A stretch of DNA of 15,781 nt. It comes from JAAYKM01 sp964411235 (lineage in GTDB: Bacteria > Desulfobacterota > Syntrophia > Syntrophales > JAAYKM01). Below the pieces are notes generated by a model that was given only the letters and a program-made list of their open reading frames with translations, had not been told where the DNA came from and ran no database searches. The stretch is taken from the NCBI GenBank assembly GCA_964411235.1, contig CAYPKE010000049.1, positions 1-15,781 on the forward strand. The letters run 5' to 3'. Made by a program: the position numbers and the translations under genes. The first letter of the stretch is position 1; every line of letters begins with the position of its first letter. Shown piece by piece: positions 1 through 6,301 of this stretch.

Positions 1-257
<257 letters not shown>

Positions 258-311
258 AATTTAATAAATTAATCGCTTCCGGTATGCAATTGTTAATAAT
301 ATCTGAGAATA
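258..311 (+). other. 23S-5S intergenic spacer
   Basis: This is an AT-rich spacer of about 54 nt between the 23S end and the 5S gene. It has no tRNA-like cloverleaf and no open reading frame of note. It would be removed during processing of the rRNA precursor. Its boundaries depend on the estimated rRNA ends. Confidence 0.7.
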
Positions 312-433
<122 letters not shown>

Positions 434-440
434 AATTTAG

Positions 441-469
441 AAACCCCTCTGGAAACAGAGGGGTTTTTT
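441..469 (+). terminator. Intrinsic terminator of the rRNA operon
   Basis: A perfect 10-bp stem joins 441-450 (aaacccctct) to 457-466 (agaggggttt) around a GGAAAC loop (451-456). The 3' arm runs into six consecutive T residues (464-469). It sits about 8 nt after the 5S gene, as expected for a Rho-independent terminator ending the rRNA transcript. Confidence 0.92.
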
Positions 470-471
470 GT

Positions 472-500
472 TTGAAACGGCCGCATCACTGTGCTATGGA
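472..500 (+). promoter_or_regulatory. Possible sigma-70 promoter for yebC
   Basis: TTGAAA at 472-477 is separated by 17 nt from TATGGA at 495-500, which is preceded by TG at 492-493 (extended -10 style). The -35 matches the consensus in 5 of 6 positions, while the -10 is only half matched. Its position, just after the rRNA terminator and about 40 nt before yebC, is right for a promoter serving yebC and perhaps the ruv genes. It was judged by eye only. Confidence 0.35.
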
Positions 501-538
501 AGAGACCTTGAAAATCGAGGGACAAGGAGCGAAGCCTT

Positions 539-1294
539 ATGTCTGGTCATTCAAAGTGGAGTACCATCAAAAGAAAAAAGGGCGCAGCCGACGCTAAGCG
601 GGGAAAAATCTTTACCAAGATCATCAAGGAAATAAGTCTTGCGGCGAGGCTCGGAGGAGGTGACCCGGAAGGAAACCCCAGGCTGAGAGCGGCGATACTG
701 GCGGCCAAGAACGAAAATATGCCCAAAGACAATATTGAGCGGGCCATCAAAAAGGGTGTCGGTGCGGCGGAGGGGGGCGTCAATTACGAGGAACTGACCT
801 ACGAGGGATATGGTCCCGGCGGCGTTGCCGTGTTGGTCGAGGTCATGACGGATAACAAGCAGCGCACGGTCGCGGAGATTCGTCACATCTTTTCCAAGAG
901 CGGAGGGAATCTGGGCGAAAACGGTTGTGTTGCCTGGATATTCGAAAAGCGGGGCGCGATTTCCGTCGACAAGAAAGCGATCGGCGAGGAGGAATTGATG
1001 GAAATCGCCCTCGAAGCCGGTGCGGACGACGTGCGGGATGAGGGGGATGAATTCATGGTCGTCACAGACGTATCCGCCTTCGAGCAGGTCAAGAATGCGA
1101 TCGACGAACGGCATATCCCCTGTCTGGAAGCCAATATCGCCATGGTTCCCCAGAATGAGGTCAAGCTCGACGCAGGCAAGGCGGAATCGATGCTCAAGAT
1201 GATGGAGAAATTGGAAGACAACGATGACGTCCAGAATGTCTATGCCAATTTTGACATTGACGATGAGGTGATGGAAAAACTGAACATGGACTAG
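539..1294 (+). CDS. yebC: YebC/PmpR (TACO1) family protein
   Basis: The predicted product has 251 residues, the normal family length. It opens with the hallmark MSGHSKWSTIKRKKGAAD and continues with a KRGKIFTKIIKEI segment and the conserved NENMPKDNIERAIKKG stretch (about 58-73). The YEGYGPGGVAVLVE motif (about 88-101) and the GENGCVAWIFEKRG region follow. Known members act either as transcriptional regulators or as ribosome-associated factors that help translate proline-rich stretches; the sequence alone does not decide between these. The ATG at 539 is supported by AAGGAG at 524-529, nine bases upstream. The gene lies about 70 bp after the rRNA terminator. yebC next to ruvC is a very widespread arrangement, but no functional link is proven here. 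Confidence 0.97.
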   Translation: MSGHSKWSTIKRKKGAADAKRGKIFTKIIKEISLAARLGGGDPEGNPRLRAAILAAKNENMPKDNIERAIKKGVGAAEGGVNYEELTYEGYGPGGVAVLVEVMTDNKQRTVAEIRHIFSKSGGNLGENGCVAWIFEKRGAISVDKKAIGEEELMEIALEAGADDVRDEGDEFMVVTDVSAFEQVKNAIDERHIPCLEANIAMVPQNEVKLDAGKAESMLKMMEKLEDNDDVQNVYANFDIDDEVMEKLNMD

Positions 1295-1299
1295 AGGCG

Positions 1300-1482
1300 A
1301 TGGTTTTGGGAAAAATCGACAATACCTTTCCGGTCAACCTAGCCGAAACGGGAGGAAAGCATTTGCGTGAAGGCGATTTTGTCGCAAATGTGTCCCCTCA
1401 CGACAAAAGCCTTCGCCGGGCGTGTTTCCCGGGAATGATCCTTCCTGATAGACATGAGGAGGTCAGGACAGGTGCGGCATGA
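1300..1482 (+). CDS. Doubtful small ORF between yebC and ruvC
   Basis: This open frame of 60 codons begins 5 nt after the yebC stop. It ends in an ATGA overlap with the ruvC start: its TGA occupies 1480-1482 and the ruvC ATG 1479-1481. The peptide has no recognisable domain, signal or membrane segment. No strong ribosome-binding site precedes the ATG (only agaggcg). The frame also contains the two competing hairpins described separately, so the stretch may be a structured untranslated leader rather than a gene. The neat overlap with ruvC is the only positive argument for translation. It is listed so the gap is accounted for. Confidence 0.15.
   Translation: MVLGKIDNTFPVNLAETGGKHLREGDFVANVSPHDKSLRRACFPGMILPDRHEEVRTGAA
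1360..1416 (+). promoter_or_regulatory. Mutually exclusive RNA hairpins upstream of ruvC
   Basis: Two inverted repeats share bases. Hairpin A pairs catttgcg (1360-1367) with cgcaaatg (1383-1390), 8 bp perfect with a 15-nt loop. Hairpin B pairs 1367-1374 with 1409-1416 and 1377-1384 with 1401-1408, giving 16 pairs (one G-U) with a two-base bulge (1375-1376) and a 16-nt loop. Bases 1383-1384 and 1367 belong to both, so the two cannot form together. Neither is followed by a clean T-tract, so neither looks like a simple terminator. The structures are seen in the sequence; any regulatory role is inference. Confidence 0.45.
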
Positions 1483-1958
1483 AAATACTGGGAATCGACC
1501 CGGGATTCCACGTGACGGGATACGGCCTCATCGAGAAGATCAAGGGAAATCCGGTTCATGTCCTTCACGGTGAAATCAAGCTGCCGAGAAACGAAATCCT
1601 GTCCGGGGGATTGATGCGTATTTACCGGAAGCTTGCCGAAATCATCCAGGCGTACCAACCCCAGGCGCTGGCCGTCGAGGATATCTTTTATGGGAAAAAT
1701 ATCAAGAGCCTGATCAAGCAGGCTCACGTCAGGGGGGTGACCATTCTGGCCGGATCGACCGAAGGGGTGCCTGTCTTCGAATATTCTCCCCTGGAAGTGA
1801 AAAGCGCCGTCGTAGGATACGGCCGGGCGGAGAAAGTTCAGGTACAGAAGATGGTTCAGGCCATTCTGAAACTCCCGGAACAGCCCCCTGCGGATGCCTC
1901 CGATGCGTTGGCCGTTGCCATCTGTCACCTGAATTTTCAGAAAGGAACCCCTGTGTAG
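1479..1958 (+). CDS. ruvC: Crossover junction endodeoxyribonuclease RuvC
   Basis: RuvC is the Holliday-junction resolvase, which nicks two opposing strands of four-way recombination intermediates with Mg2+ while acting with RuvAB. The predicted product has 159 residues, typical length. The RNase H-like catalytic carboxylates are all present: D7 in the opening MKILGIDPG, E67 in LAVEDIFYGKN, and D139 and D142 in PADASDALAVAICH, matching E. coli D7/E66/D138/D141. A GAGGAGGT-like site lies at 1456-1462, with a second weak purine cluster nearer the ATG. The stop codon shares one base with the ruvA GTG start (TAGTG), indicating translational coupling. The gene is the first of a ruvC-ruvA-ruvB run. 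Confidence 0.97.
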   Translation: MKILGIDPGFHVTGYGLIEKIKGNPVHVLHGEIKLPRNEILSGGLMRIYRKLAEIIQAYQPQALAVEDIFYGKNIKSLIKQAHVRGVTILAGSTEGVPVFEYSPLEVKSAVVGYGRAEKVQVQKMVQAILKLPEQPPADASDALAVAICHLNFQKGTPV

Positions 1959-2566
1959 TGATTGCACGTCTCAGCGGTACCCTGATTCAAAAAACACCGG
2001 CTTCCCTGGTTGTCGAAGCCACGGGTGTGGGTTATGAAGTGTTCGTGCCGTTGAGCACCTTCTATGAATTGCCCGATGTCGGCCAATGTGTCGTCCTTCA
2101 CGTCTTTACGCAGGTGCGAGAGGACGCCATTACCCTTTTCGGCTTTCTCACGCAGCGGGAAAAGGAACTTTTTCAACTCCTCCTCTCGGTCAACGGGATC
2201 GGGCCCAAACTGGCCATGAACATCCTTTCCGGTACCGATCCGTCGGAGTTGCTGCGCTCGATCGCACGCGGTGACCTGAACCGCTTGGTGCGGATTCCCG
2301 GGGTGGGAAGGAAAATGGCGGAGCGGATCATTTTCGACCTGCGGGACAAAAAAATGGTGGATATGCCGGAGGCGGCTGCGGATGAAAAACAGCTGCCGGC
2401 TGATCTGGATGCAATCCGGGAGGACGCCCTGTCGGCATTGGTCAACCTGGGTTATAAGAACCAGGTGGTCAACGATGCGCTGGATCGAGTTTTTCGGGAG
2501 GCGCAGGCCGCTCAGGTTTCGTTGGATGTGATTCTGAAGAAAACGCTCAGGATGCTGGCGAGCTGA
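1958..2566 (+). CDS. ruvA: Holliday junction branch migration protein RuvA
   Basis: RuvA binds the four-way junction as a tetramer and loads the RuvB motor onto it. The product has 202 residues (family about 190-205). The N-terminal OB-fold domain covers roughly residues 1-62 and keeps the acidic pin residues E55-D56 (TQVREDAI), which in E. coli help separate strands. Two helix-hairpin-helix motifs follow, around 75-91 (LLSVNGIGPKLAMNIL) and 110-126 (LVRIPGVGRKMAERII). A flexible linker (about 135-148) precedes the C-terminal RuvB-binding domain III. The start is GTG at 1958, overlapping the ruvC stop by one base. No strong independent ribosome-binding site is needed if the genes are coupled. 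Confidence 0.97.
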   Translation: MIARLSGTLIQKTPASLVVEATGVGYEVFVPLSTFYELPDVGQCVVLHVFTQVREDAITLFGFLTQREKELFQLLLSVNGIGPKLAMNILSGTDPSELLRSIARGDLNRLVRIPGVGRKMAERIIFDLRDKKMVDMPEAAADEKQLPADLDAIREDALSALVNLGYKNQVVNDALDRVFREAQAAQVSLDVILKKTLRMLAS

Positions 2567-2595
2567 TTCGTATTTGCCGGTAACAGGAAAACAGG

Positions 2596-3627
2596 ATGGG
2601 TGCCATAAAAAGAGAGTCGATCGTGACACCGTCGCTTCTGGAAGAGGAAGAGGGGGAAGAACTGTCTCTGCGGCCGAAGATGTTCACGGAGTACATCGGG
2701 CAGGAAAAGGTCAAGAAAAATCTGGCGATCTTTATCGATGCGGCCAAGGGGCGGAAAGAAGCCCTGGATCACGTGCTTCTCTACGGGCCGCCGGGGTTGG
2801 GGAAAACGACCCTAGCCTATATCGTATCCCGGGAACTCGGCGTGGACATCAAGGTCACCTCGGGTCCGGTCATCGAACGTCCGGGAGACTTGGCGGCGAT
2901 CCTCACGAATCTGCACGAGCATGACATCCTTTTCATCGATGAAATTCACCGCCTTTCCCATGTGGTGGAGGAAATCCTCTATCCGGCCATGGAAGACTAC
3001 CATATTGACATTCTCATCGGGCAGGGACCATCCGCCCGGTCCATGAAGCTTGAGATACCCCGTTTTACGCTTATCGGCGCCACGACCCGGGCGGGACTCC
3101 TGACGTCGCCTCTGCGGGACCGCTTCGGCATCAGCTTCCGGTTTGATTTTTACACGCCGGACGAACTGGCGGTTATCATCAAGCGGTCCGCGAAGATTCT
3201 CGACATCGTCATCGACCGTGAAGGCGCGCGGGAACTGGCCCGACGGTCGCGAGGGACCCCGCGTATCGCCAATCGTCTGCTCAAGAGGGTGCGTGATTAC
3301 GCCCAGGTCAAGGCGGAGGGAATCATTGATCATGCCGTGGCCATCAAGGCCCTCGGGCAGTTTGAAGTCGATGAGCGGGGATTCGATCAGATGGACCGGA
3401 TGATACTTCTGTCCGTCATCGACAAGTTCAACGGCGGACCCGTGGGTATCGAGAATCTTTCCGCCGCCATCGGGGAAGAGAAGACGACCCTGGAGGACGT
3501 ATACGAACCCTACCTGATTCAGGAAGGTTATCTGCAGCGGACAGCGCGGGGACGGATAGCCACGAAGCTGGCCTACGACCATTTCGGTCGCTCCTGCCCG
3601 GGTCAGGTGCAGAAAGATTTGTTCTGA
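2596..3627 (+). CDS. ruvB: Holliday junction branch migration helicase RuvB
   Basis: RuvB is a hexameric AAA+ motor that pulls DNA through the RuvA-bound junction using ATP. The product has 343 residues, standard length. Visible motifs are Walker A GPPGLGKT (64-71), Walker B LFIDE (112-116) with IHRL following, sensor 1 GATTR (161-165) and the arginine-finger region SPLRDRFG (171-178, R174). A C-terminal winged-helix domain includes the family stretch NGGPVGIENLSAAIGEE. The gene begins 29 nt after ruvA, behind an acagg-type weak ribosome-binding site. It completes the resolvasome. A weak intrinsic terminator lies about 47 nt downstream. Confidence 0.98.
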   Translation: MGAIKRESIVTPSLLEEEEGEELSLRPKMFTEYIGQEKVKKNLAIFIDAAKGRKEALDHVLLYGPPGLGKTTLAYIVSRELGVDIKVTSGPVIERPGDLAAILTNLHEHDILFIDEIHRLSHVVEEILYPAMEDYHIDILIGQGPSARSMKLEIPRFTLIGATTRAGLLTSPLRDRFGISFRFDFYTPDELAVIIKRSAKILDIVIDREGARELARRSRGTPRIANRLLKRVRDYAQVKAEGIIDHAVAIKALGQFEVDERGFDQMDRMILLSVIDKFNGGPVGIENLSAAIGEEKTTLEDVYEPYLIQEGYLQRTARGRIATKLAYDHFGRSCPGQVQKDLF

Positions 3628-3674
3628 CGGGCCGAGAAAAAACCGGAACAAAGATAGCGGTTATGTTGTCGCCG

Positions 3675-3699
3675 GGGGGTAGGAGCCCCTTTCTTTTTT
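3675..3699 (+). terminator. Weak intrinsic terminator after ruvB
   Basis: A short GC stem (gggg at 3675-3678 with cccc at 3686-3689) encloses a seven-base loop. It is followed by TTTCTTTTTT (3690-3699). The stem is only 4-5 bp, so efficiency may be modest. Its position between ruvB and the next gene makes sense as the end of the ruv transcript. Confidence 0.45.
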
Positions 3700-3790
3700 G
3701 AATGATGAATGACGTCAAGAAGACCGGTTCTCTCCTGGTCCGGTACGGGAAGGGACGATAGCCGGAAAGATTAAACCGTATGGTCATGCC

Positions 3791-4333
3791 ATGAGAATTT
3801 TGCTTCACGCCTGTTGCGGCCCCTGCACCATCTATCCCCTCAAGTACCTGAGATCGGCGGGCCATGAGGTTTCGGGTTTTTTCTACAATCCGAACATTCA
3901 TCCCTATGCCGAATACCGGAAGCGTTTGGAAACGCTGGAAGCGTTTGCCTGCGAGCAATCGCTGGGGCTTGAAACGGTTCCCGGTTATCCGGTTGAGCGA
4001 TACTTTCGCGGTATAGCGTTTCGGGAAGAGGACCGTTGCCGTCACTGTTATGAGGAACGGCTGACGGTTGCGTTTACCGCCGCGGCGGAAAAAGAAGTCG
4101 ATGCCCTGACGACGACCCTTCTTTACAGCCGCTACCAGAAACACGATCTGATCATTGAAATTGCGCAAACCCTTTCCGCACGTTTCGGTGTTCCGTTCTT
4201 ATACCATGATTTCCGTGAGGGCTGGCGAGAGGGTATCCGCTTGTCGAAAGACGGAGGTATGTACCGGCAGCAATACTGCGGATGCATCTACAGTGAACGG
4301 GAACGCTTCTGTCGCAAAGGTTCCGGTCAATAA
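3791..4333 (+). CDS. queH: Epoxyqueuosine reductase QueH
   Basis: QueH reduces epoxyqueuosine to queuosine at the wobble position of GUN-anticodon tRNAs. It is a non-homologous replacement for the cobalamin-dependent QueG. The 180-residue product shows the family's cysteine pattern: CCGPC at 8-12, CRHCYEERL at 83-91 (C83, C86) and YCGCIYSE at 162-169 (C163, C165). These fit the iron-sulfur/metal-binding cysteines known for the DUF208/QueH family. The region with SRYQKHDLI (113-121) is also characteristic. The ATG at 3791 is the first in frame, and its ribosome-binding site is weak (GGAAAG about 20 nt upstream). The gene stands alone in the same direction as ruvB, with no other queuosine gene in view. 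Confidence 0.93.
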   Translation: MRILLHACCGPCTIYPLKYLRSAGHEVSGFFYNPNIHPYAEYRKRLETLEAFACEQSLGLETVPGYPVERYFRGIAFREEDRCRHCYEERLTVAFTAAAEKEVDALTTTLLYSRYQKHDLIIEIAQTLSARFGVPFLYHDFREGWREGIRLSKDGGMYRQQYCGCIYSERERFCRKGSGQ

Positions 4334-4375
4334 TACCCCGGTGAAATCAAGGGATAAATTCTCTTTTTCCTTGCG

Positions 4376-4385
4376 NNNNNNNNNN
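4376..4385. other. Assembly gap (10 Ns)
   Basis: Ten consecutive N bases indicate a scaffold join of arbitrary or estimated length. The true sequence between queH and lpxC is unknown, and their adjacency depends on the scaffolding being correct. Confidence 0.98.
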
Positions 4386-4647
4386 TTTCCTGTTCCGCGA
4401 TTGATGCGAATTGCCGCAGGATGTAGCGGAAACGACACACCCTTTCTCGCATCCGTGTCTGGTAGGCTGGGCGGTGTTTCAGATTAAAGGTTTTTATTTC
4501 AGCAACATATGCCATGGCCGCCGGTGAAGAAAACGGAATGTCCGGATGGTATGGATTTTGTAATATACATGATTGAAAAGATCGGAAATTAACAGCATAA
4601 AGCGATTCAGGGCCGGAAACCTGGTTTCAAAAGAGAGCCCGGTCGGC

Positions 4648-4660
4648 AAGGATAAAAGGA
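4648..4660 (+). promoter_or_regulatory. Ribosome-binding site deciding the lpxC start
   Basis: AAGGAT at 4648-4653 lies nine bases before the ATG at 4663, and a second AAGGA is at 4656-4660. Together with the homology of the following residues to LpxC N-termini, this places the start at 4663 rather than at the upstream in-frame TTG at 4573. Confidence 0.7.
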
Positions 4661-4662
4661 AC

Positions 4663-5598
4663 ATGTATTTACAGAGAACCATCAAAAATCAGACGACCTG
4701 CAGCAGTGTCGGTTTGCATACGGGCAGAAAAATTACCATGACGATTAAGCCCGCCGGCGTGGACGAGGGGATCACGTTTGTCCGAAGCGATGCGGAGAAG
4801 GGAAACAAGTGCATCCGGGCGTCCCTTGAAAATGTTTCGGATACGACGCTGGCCACCACGATCGGCAATAACGGCAACGCCGTCTCGACCATCGAACATC
4901 TTCTGTCCGCCTTGCGCGGCCTGGGCATCGACAACGCCCTGATCGAGATCAGCGGTCCGGAAGTTCCCGTCATGGACGGAAGCGCCCTGCCTTTTGTCAA
5001 CATGATCAAGAATGCGGGTATTGAAGAGCAGAATGAAGGAAAGCGGCTCCTGGTCATCAGGAAAGCCGTCAGGGTGTCCGACGGTGAAAGCTGGGCCGAG
5101 CTTCTTCCGGATACGAAATTTACCGTCACCTATGAGATTCAGTTCAATCATCCCCTGATCGGCCTTCAGCGCCAGAATCTGCAAATGACGGAATCCGCCT
5201 ATGAAGATGAGATCTGTTTTGCCCGTACGTTCGGTTTCCTGAAAGATGTGGAGTATCTTCAGGCGAAGGGCCTTGCCTTGGGGGGATCCCTGAAGAACGC
5301 CGTCGTGCTTGATGACGAGAAGATCATCAATAAAGAAGGGCTGCGTGACCCACGGGAATTCGTGAAACACAAGATTCTCGATGCCGTTGGGGACCTCTAT
5401 CTGATCGGCATGCCGATCATAGGCCACTTCCGGGCCTACAAATCAGGCCACAAGCTGCATTTCATGCTTTTGAAGGCCCTGACATCCCAGCCGGACAGTT
5501 GGCAAATCATTCGCTGCTACGAGAACCAGGCCATGGAGGGGGCTTACTTTGCCGCCCCCTCGTGTGCAGCGGAAGCCCTTGATTTCGCCCATTTATAG
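4663..5598 (+). CDS. lpxC: UDP-3-O-acyl-N-acetylglucosamine deacetylase LpxC
   Basis: LpxC is the zinc amidase that removes the N-acetyl group from UDP-3-O-acyl-GlcNAc, the committed step of lipid A synthesis, in the cytoplasm. From the ATG at 4663 the product has 311 residues, close to the usual 305. It begins MYLQRTIKNQTTCSSVGLHTG, a standard LpxC start. Zinc and catalytic residues are visible: E78-H79 in STIEHLLSALRGLG, H236 and D240 in KHKILDAVGDL, and H263 in SGHKLH. The gene stands upstream of the DUF4390-ntrY-ntrX genes in the same direction, separated by 127 nt with a possible RNA fold. Its presence shows that the host makes lipopolysaccharide. Confidence 0.97.
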   Translation: MYLQRTIKNQTTCSSVGLHTGRKITMTIKPAGVDEGITFVRSDAEKGNKCIRASLENVSDTTLATTIGNNGNAVSTIEHLLSALRGLGIDNALIEISGPEVPVMDGSALPFVNMIKNAGIEEQNEGKRLLVIRKAVRVSDGESWAELLPDTKFTVTYEIQFNHPLIGLQRQNLQMTESAYEDEICFARTFGFLKDVEYLQAKGLALGGSLKNAVVLDDEKIINKEGLRDPREFVKHKILDAVGDLYLIGMPIIGHFRAYKSGHKLHFMLLKALTSQPDSWQIIRCYENQAMEGAYFAAPSCAAEALDFAHL

Positions 5599-5614
5599 CA
5601 TCCCCACCGTCTAA

Positions 5615-5671
5615 AATCCTTTCCGTTTGCCGGACCCCGCCGGCGATAAAAGCGCTTGCTTTTTCAGGATT
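5615..5671 (+). promoter_or_regulatory. Possible three-way-junction RNA fold between lpxC and the DUF4390 gene
   Basis: An outer helix AATCCT (5615-5620) with AGGATT (5666-5671) encloses two adjacent hairpins. One is GCCGG (5629-5633) with CCGGC (5640-5644). The other is AAAAGC (5648-5653) with GCTTTT (5658-5663) around a GCTT loop. The second could act as a poor terminator because of its T-rich arm. All pairings are perfect, but each helix is short. No known riboswitch family is recognised. Confidence 0.35.
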
Positions 5672-5725
5672 AGTTTCTTAGAAAAGTCAATCATCACATC
5701 GACGGAAGGGACTTGCGTATATTCC

Positions 5726-6301
5726 ATGATTTCGCAAAAATGCATCAGATTGTTGGTGCTGATACTCTTCATGAGCGTTTTGCTTGCCGCCTGTGCGAAA
5801 CAGGGGCAGATCGGCGACTTCATGATCATGGACGATACGAACAGCGTTCTGGTCTACGCGCGCCTTCAGAATATCGTGATTGAGGACTCGGAACAGCTCA
5901 TCTATGCGGGAGTACCGGTCACGTGTACGTTTGATGTCCGTCTTTACCAGGTGCGTCCGTACTGGATAGACAGGAAGATCGCACGTCAGGTTGTTCGGAA
6001 TGTCATCAAGTACGACAATGTACGGAAGACCATTTTTCTGACGACCGGAAAAAATGAAAACGATCGTGAAGTCTCCGAATACAGGGACATAGCCGCTGCG
6101 GAGACGTCTCTGTTCGATTTGAACGGTGTTGCCTTGGTTGATCTCGGCTCCTTGGAAAAAACGGAAGAGTACTACGTTGCGATCAAGGCTAAAATCAGGA
6201 AGGACGAACATTCTCCCTTCGTCAGATACATTCTTCTGTTCATGCCTTTTCTGCAGTCTGAAACCAACTGGTATCGGAAGGAATTCGTTTGGAAAAATTG
6301 A
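5726..6301 (+). CDS. DUF4390-type lipoprotein
   Basis: The predicted product has 191 residues. It starts with a lipoprotein signal: a hydrophobic core at about 8-20 and a lipobox L20-A21-A22-C23, so C23 would be acylated and the protein envelope-anchored. The body has the features of the DUF4390 family, with a beta-rich domain, an LYQVRPYWIDR segment and an aromatic ETNWYRKEFVW ending. The family's function is not established. A DUF4390 gene directly before an NtrY/NtrX pair is a known arrangement in betaproteobacteria, which supports the assignment. The ATG at 5726 was chosen because it gives a clean signal peptide; an upstream TTG at 5627 would add 33 residues and spoil it. The 3' end overlaps the kinase start by 13 nt. 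Confidence 0.8.
   Translation: MISQKCIRLLVLILFMSVLLAACAKQGQIGDFMIMDDTNSVLVYARLQNIVIEDSEQLIYAGVPVTCTFDVRLYQVRPYWIDRKIARQVVRNVIKYDNVRKTIFLTTGKNENDREVSEYRDIAAAETSLFDLNGVALVDLGSLEKTEEYYVAIKAKIRKDEHSPFVRYILLFMPFLQSETNWYRKEFVWKN
6276..6282 (+). promoter_or_regulatory. Ribosome-binding site for the TTG start of the kinase gene
   Basis: GGAAGGA at 6276-6282 lies inside the end of the DUF4390 gene, six bases before TTG at 6289. This is the best support for a TTG start, as no ATG is nearby in that frame. Confidence 0.65.

Larger units (their letters stand above)
4334..4662. other. Non-coding stretch between queH and lpxC
   Basis: About 329 bp holds no convincing gene. It contains the ten-N gap at 4376-4385. 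To its right are several short complementary segments: TTCCGC 4393-4398 with GCGGAA 4426-4431, GATGCGA 4403-4409 with TCGCATC 4447-4453, and GACAC 4434-4438 with GTGTC 4455-4459. These could fold, but some compete and no known RNA family is recognised. The segment 4573-4662 is open in frame with lpxC from a TTG codon but is unlikely to be translated. An AT-rich patch around 4551-4571 could hold the lpxC promoter; no clear -35/-10 pair was found. Confidence 0.6.

Noticed and set aside
258..311. tRNA gene in the 23S-5S spacer
   Set aside because: The spacer is too short and has no cloverleaf or T-loop signature.
2812..3651. 279-codon minus-strand frame
   Set aside because: It is antisense to ruvB, a clear gene with intact motifs, and its translation shows no recognisable domain.
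4573..4662. N-terminal extension of LpxC from a TTG codon
   Set aside because: LpxC homology begins at the ATG at 4663, which has its own ribosome-binding site.
5627..5725. N-terminal extension of the DUF4390 protein
   Set aside because: It would start from TTG and bury the lipoprotein signal 33 residues inside the protein.
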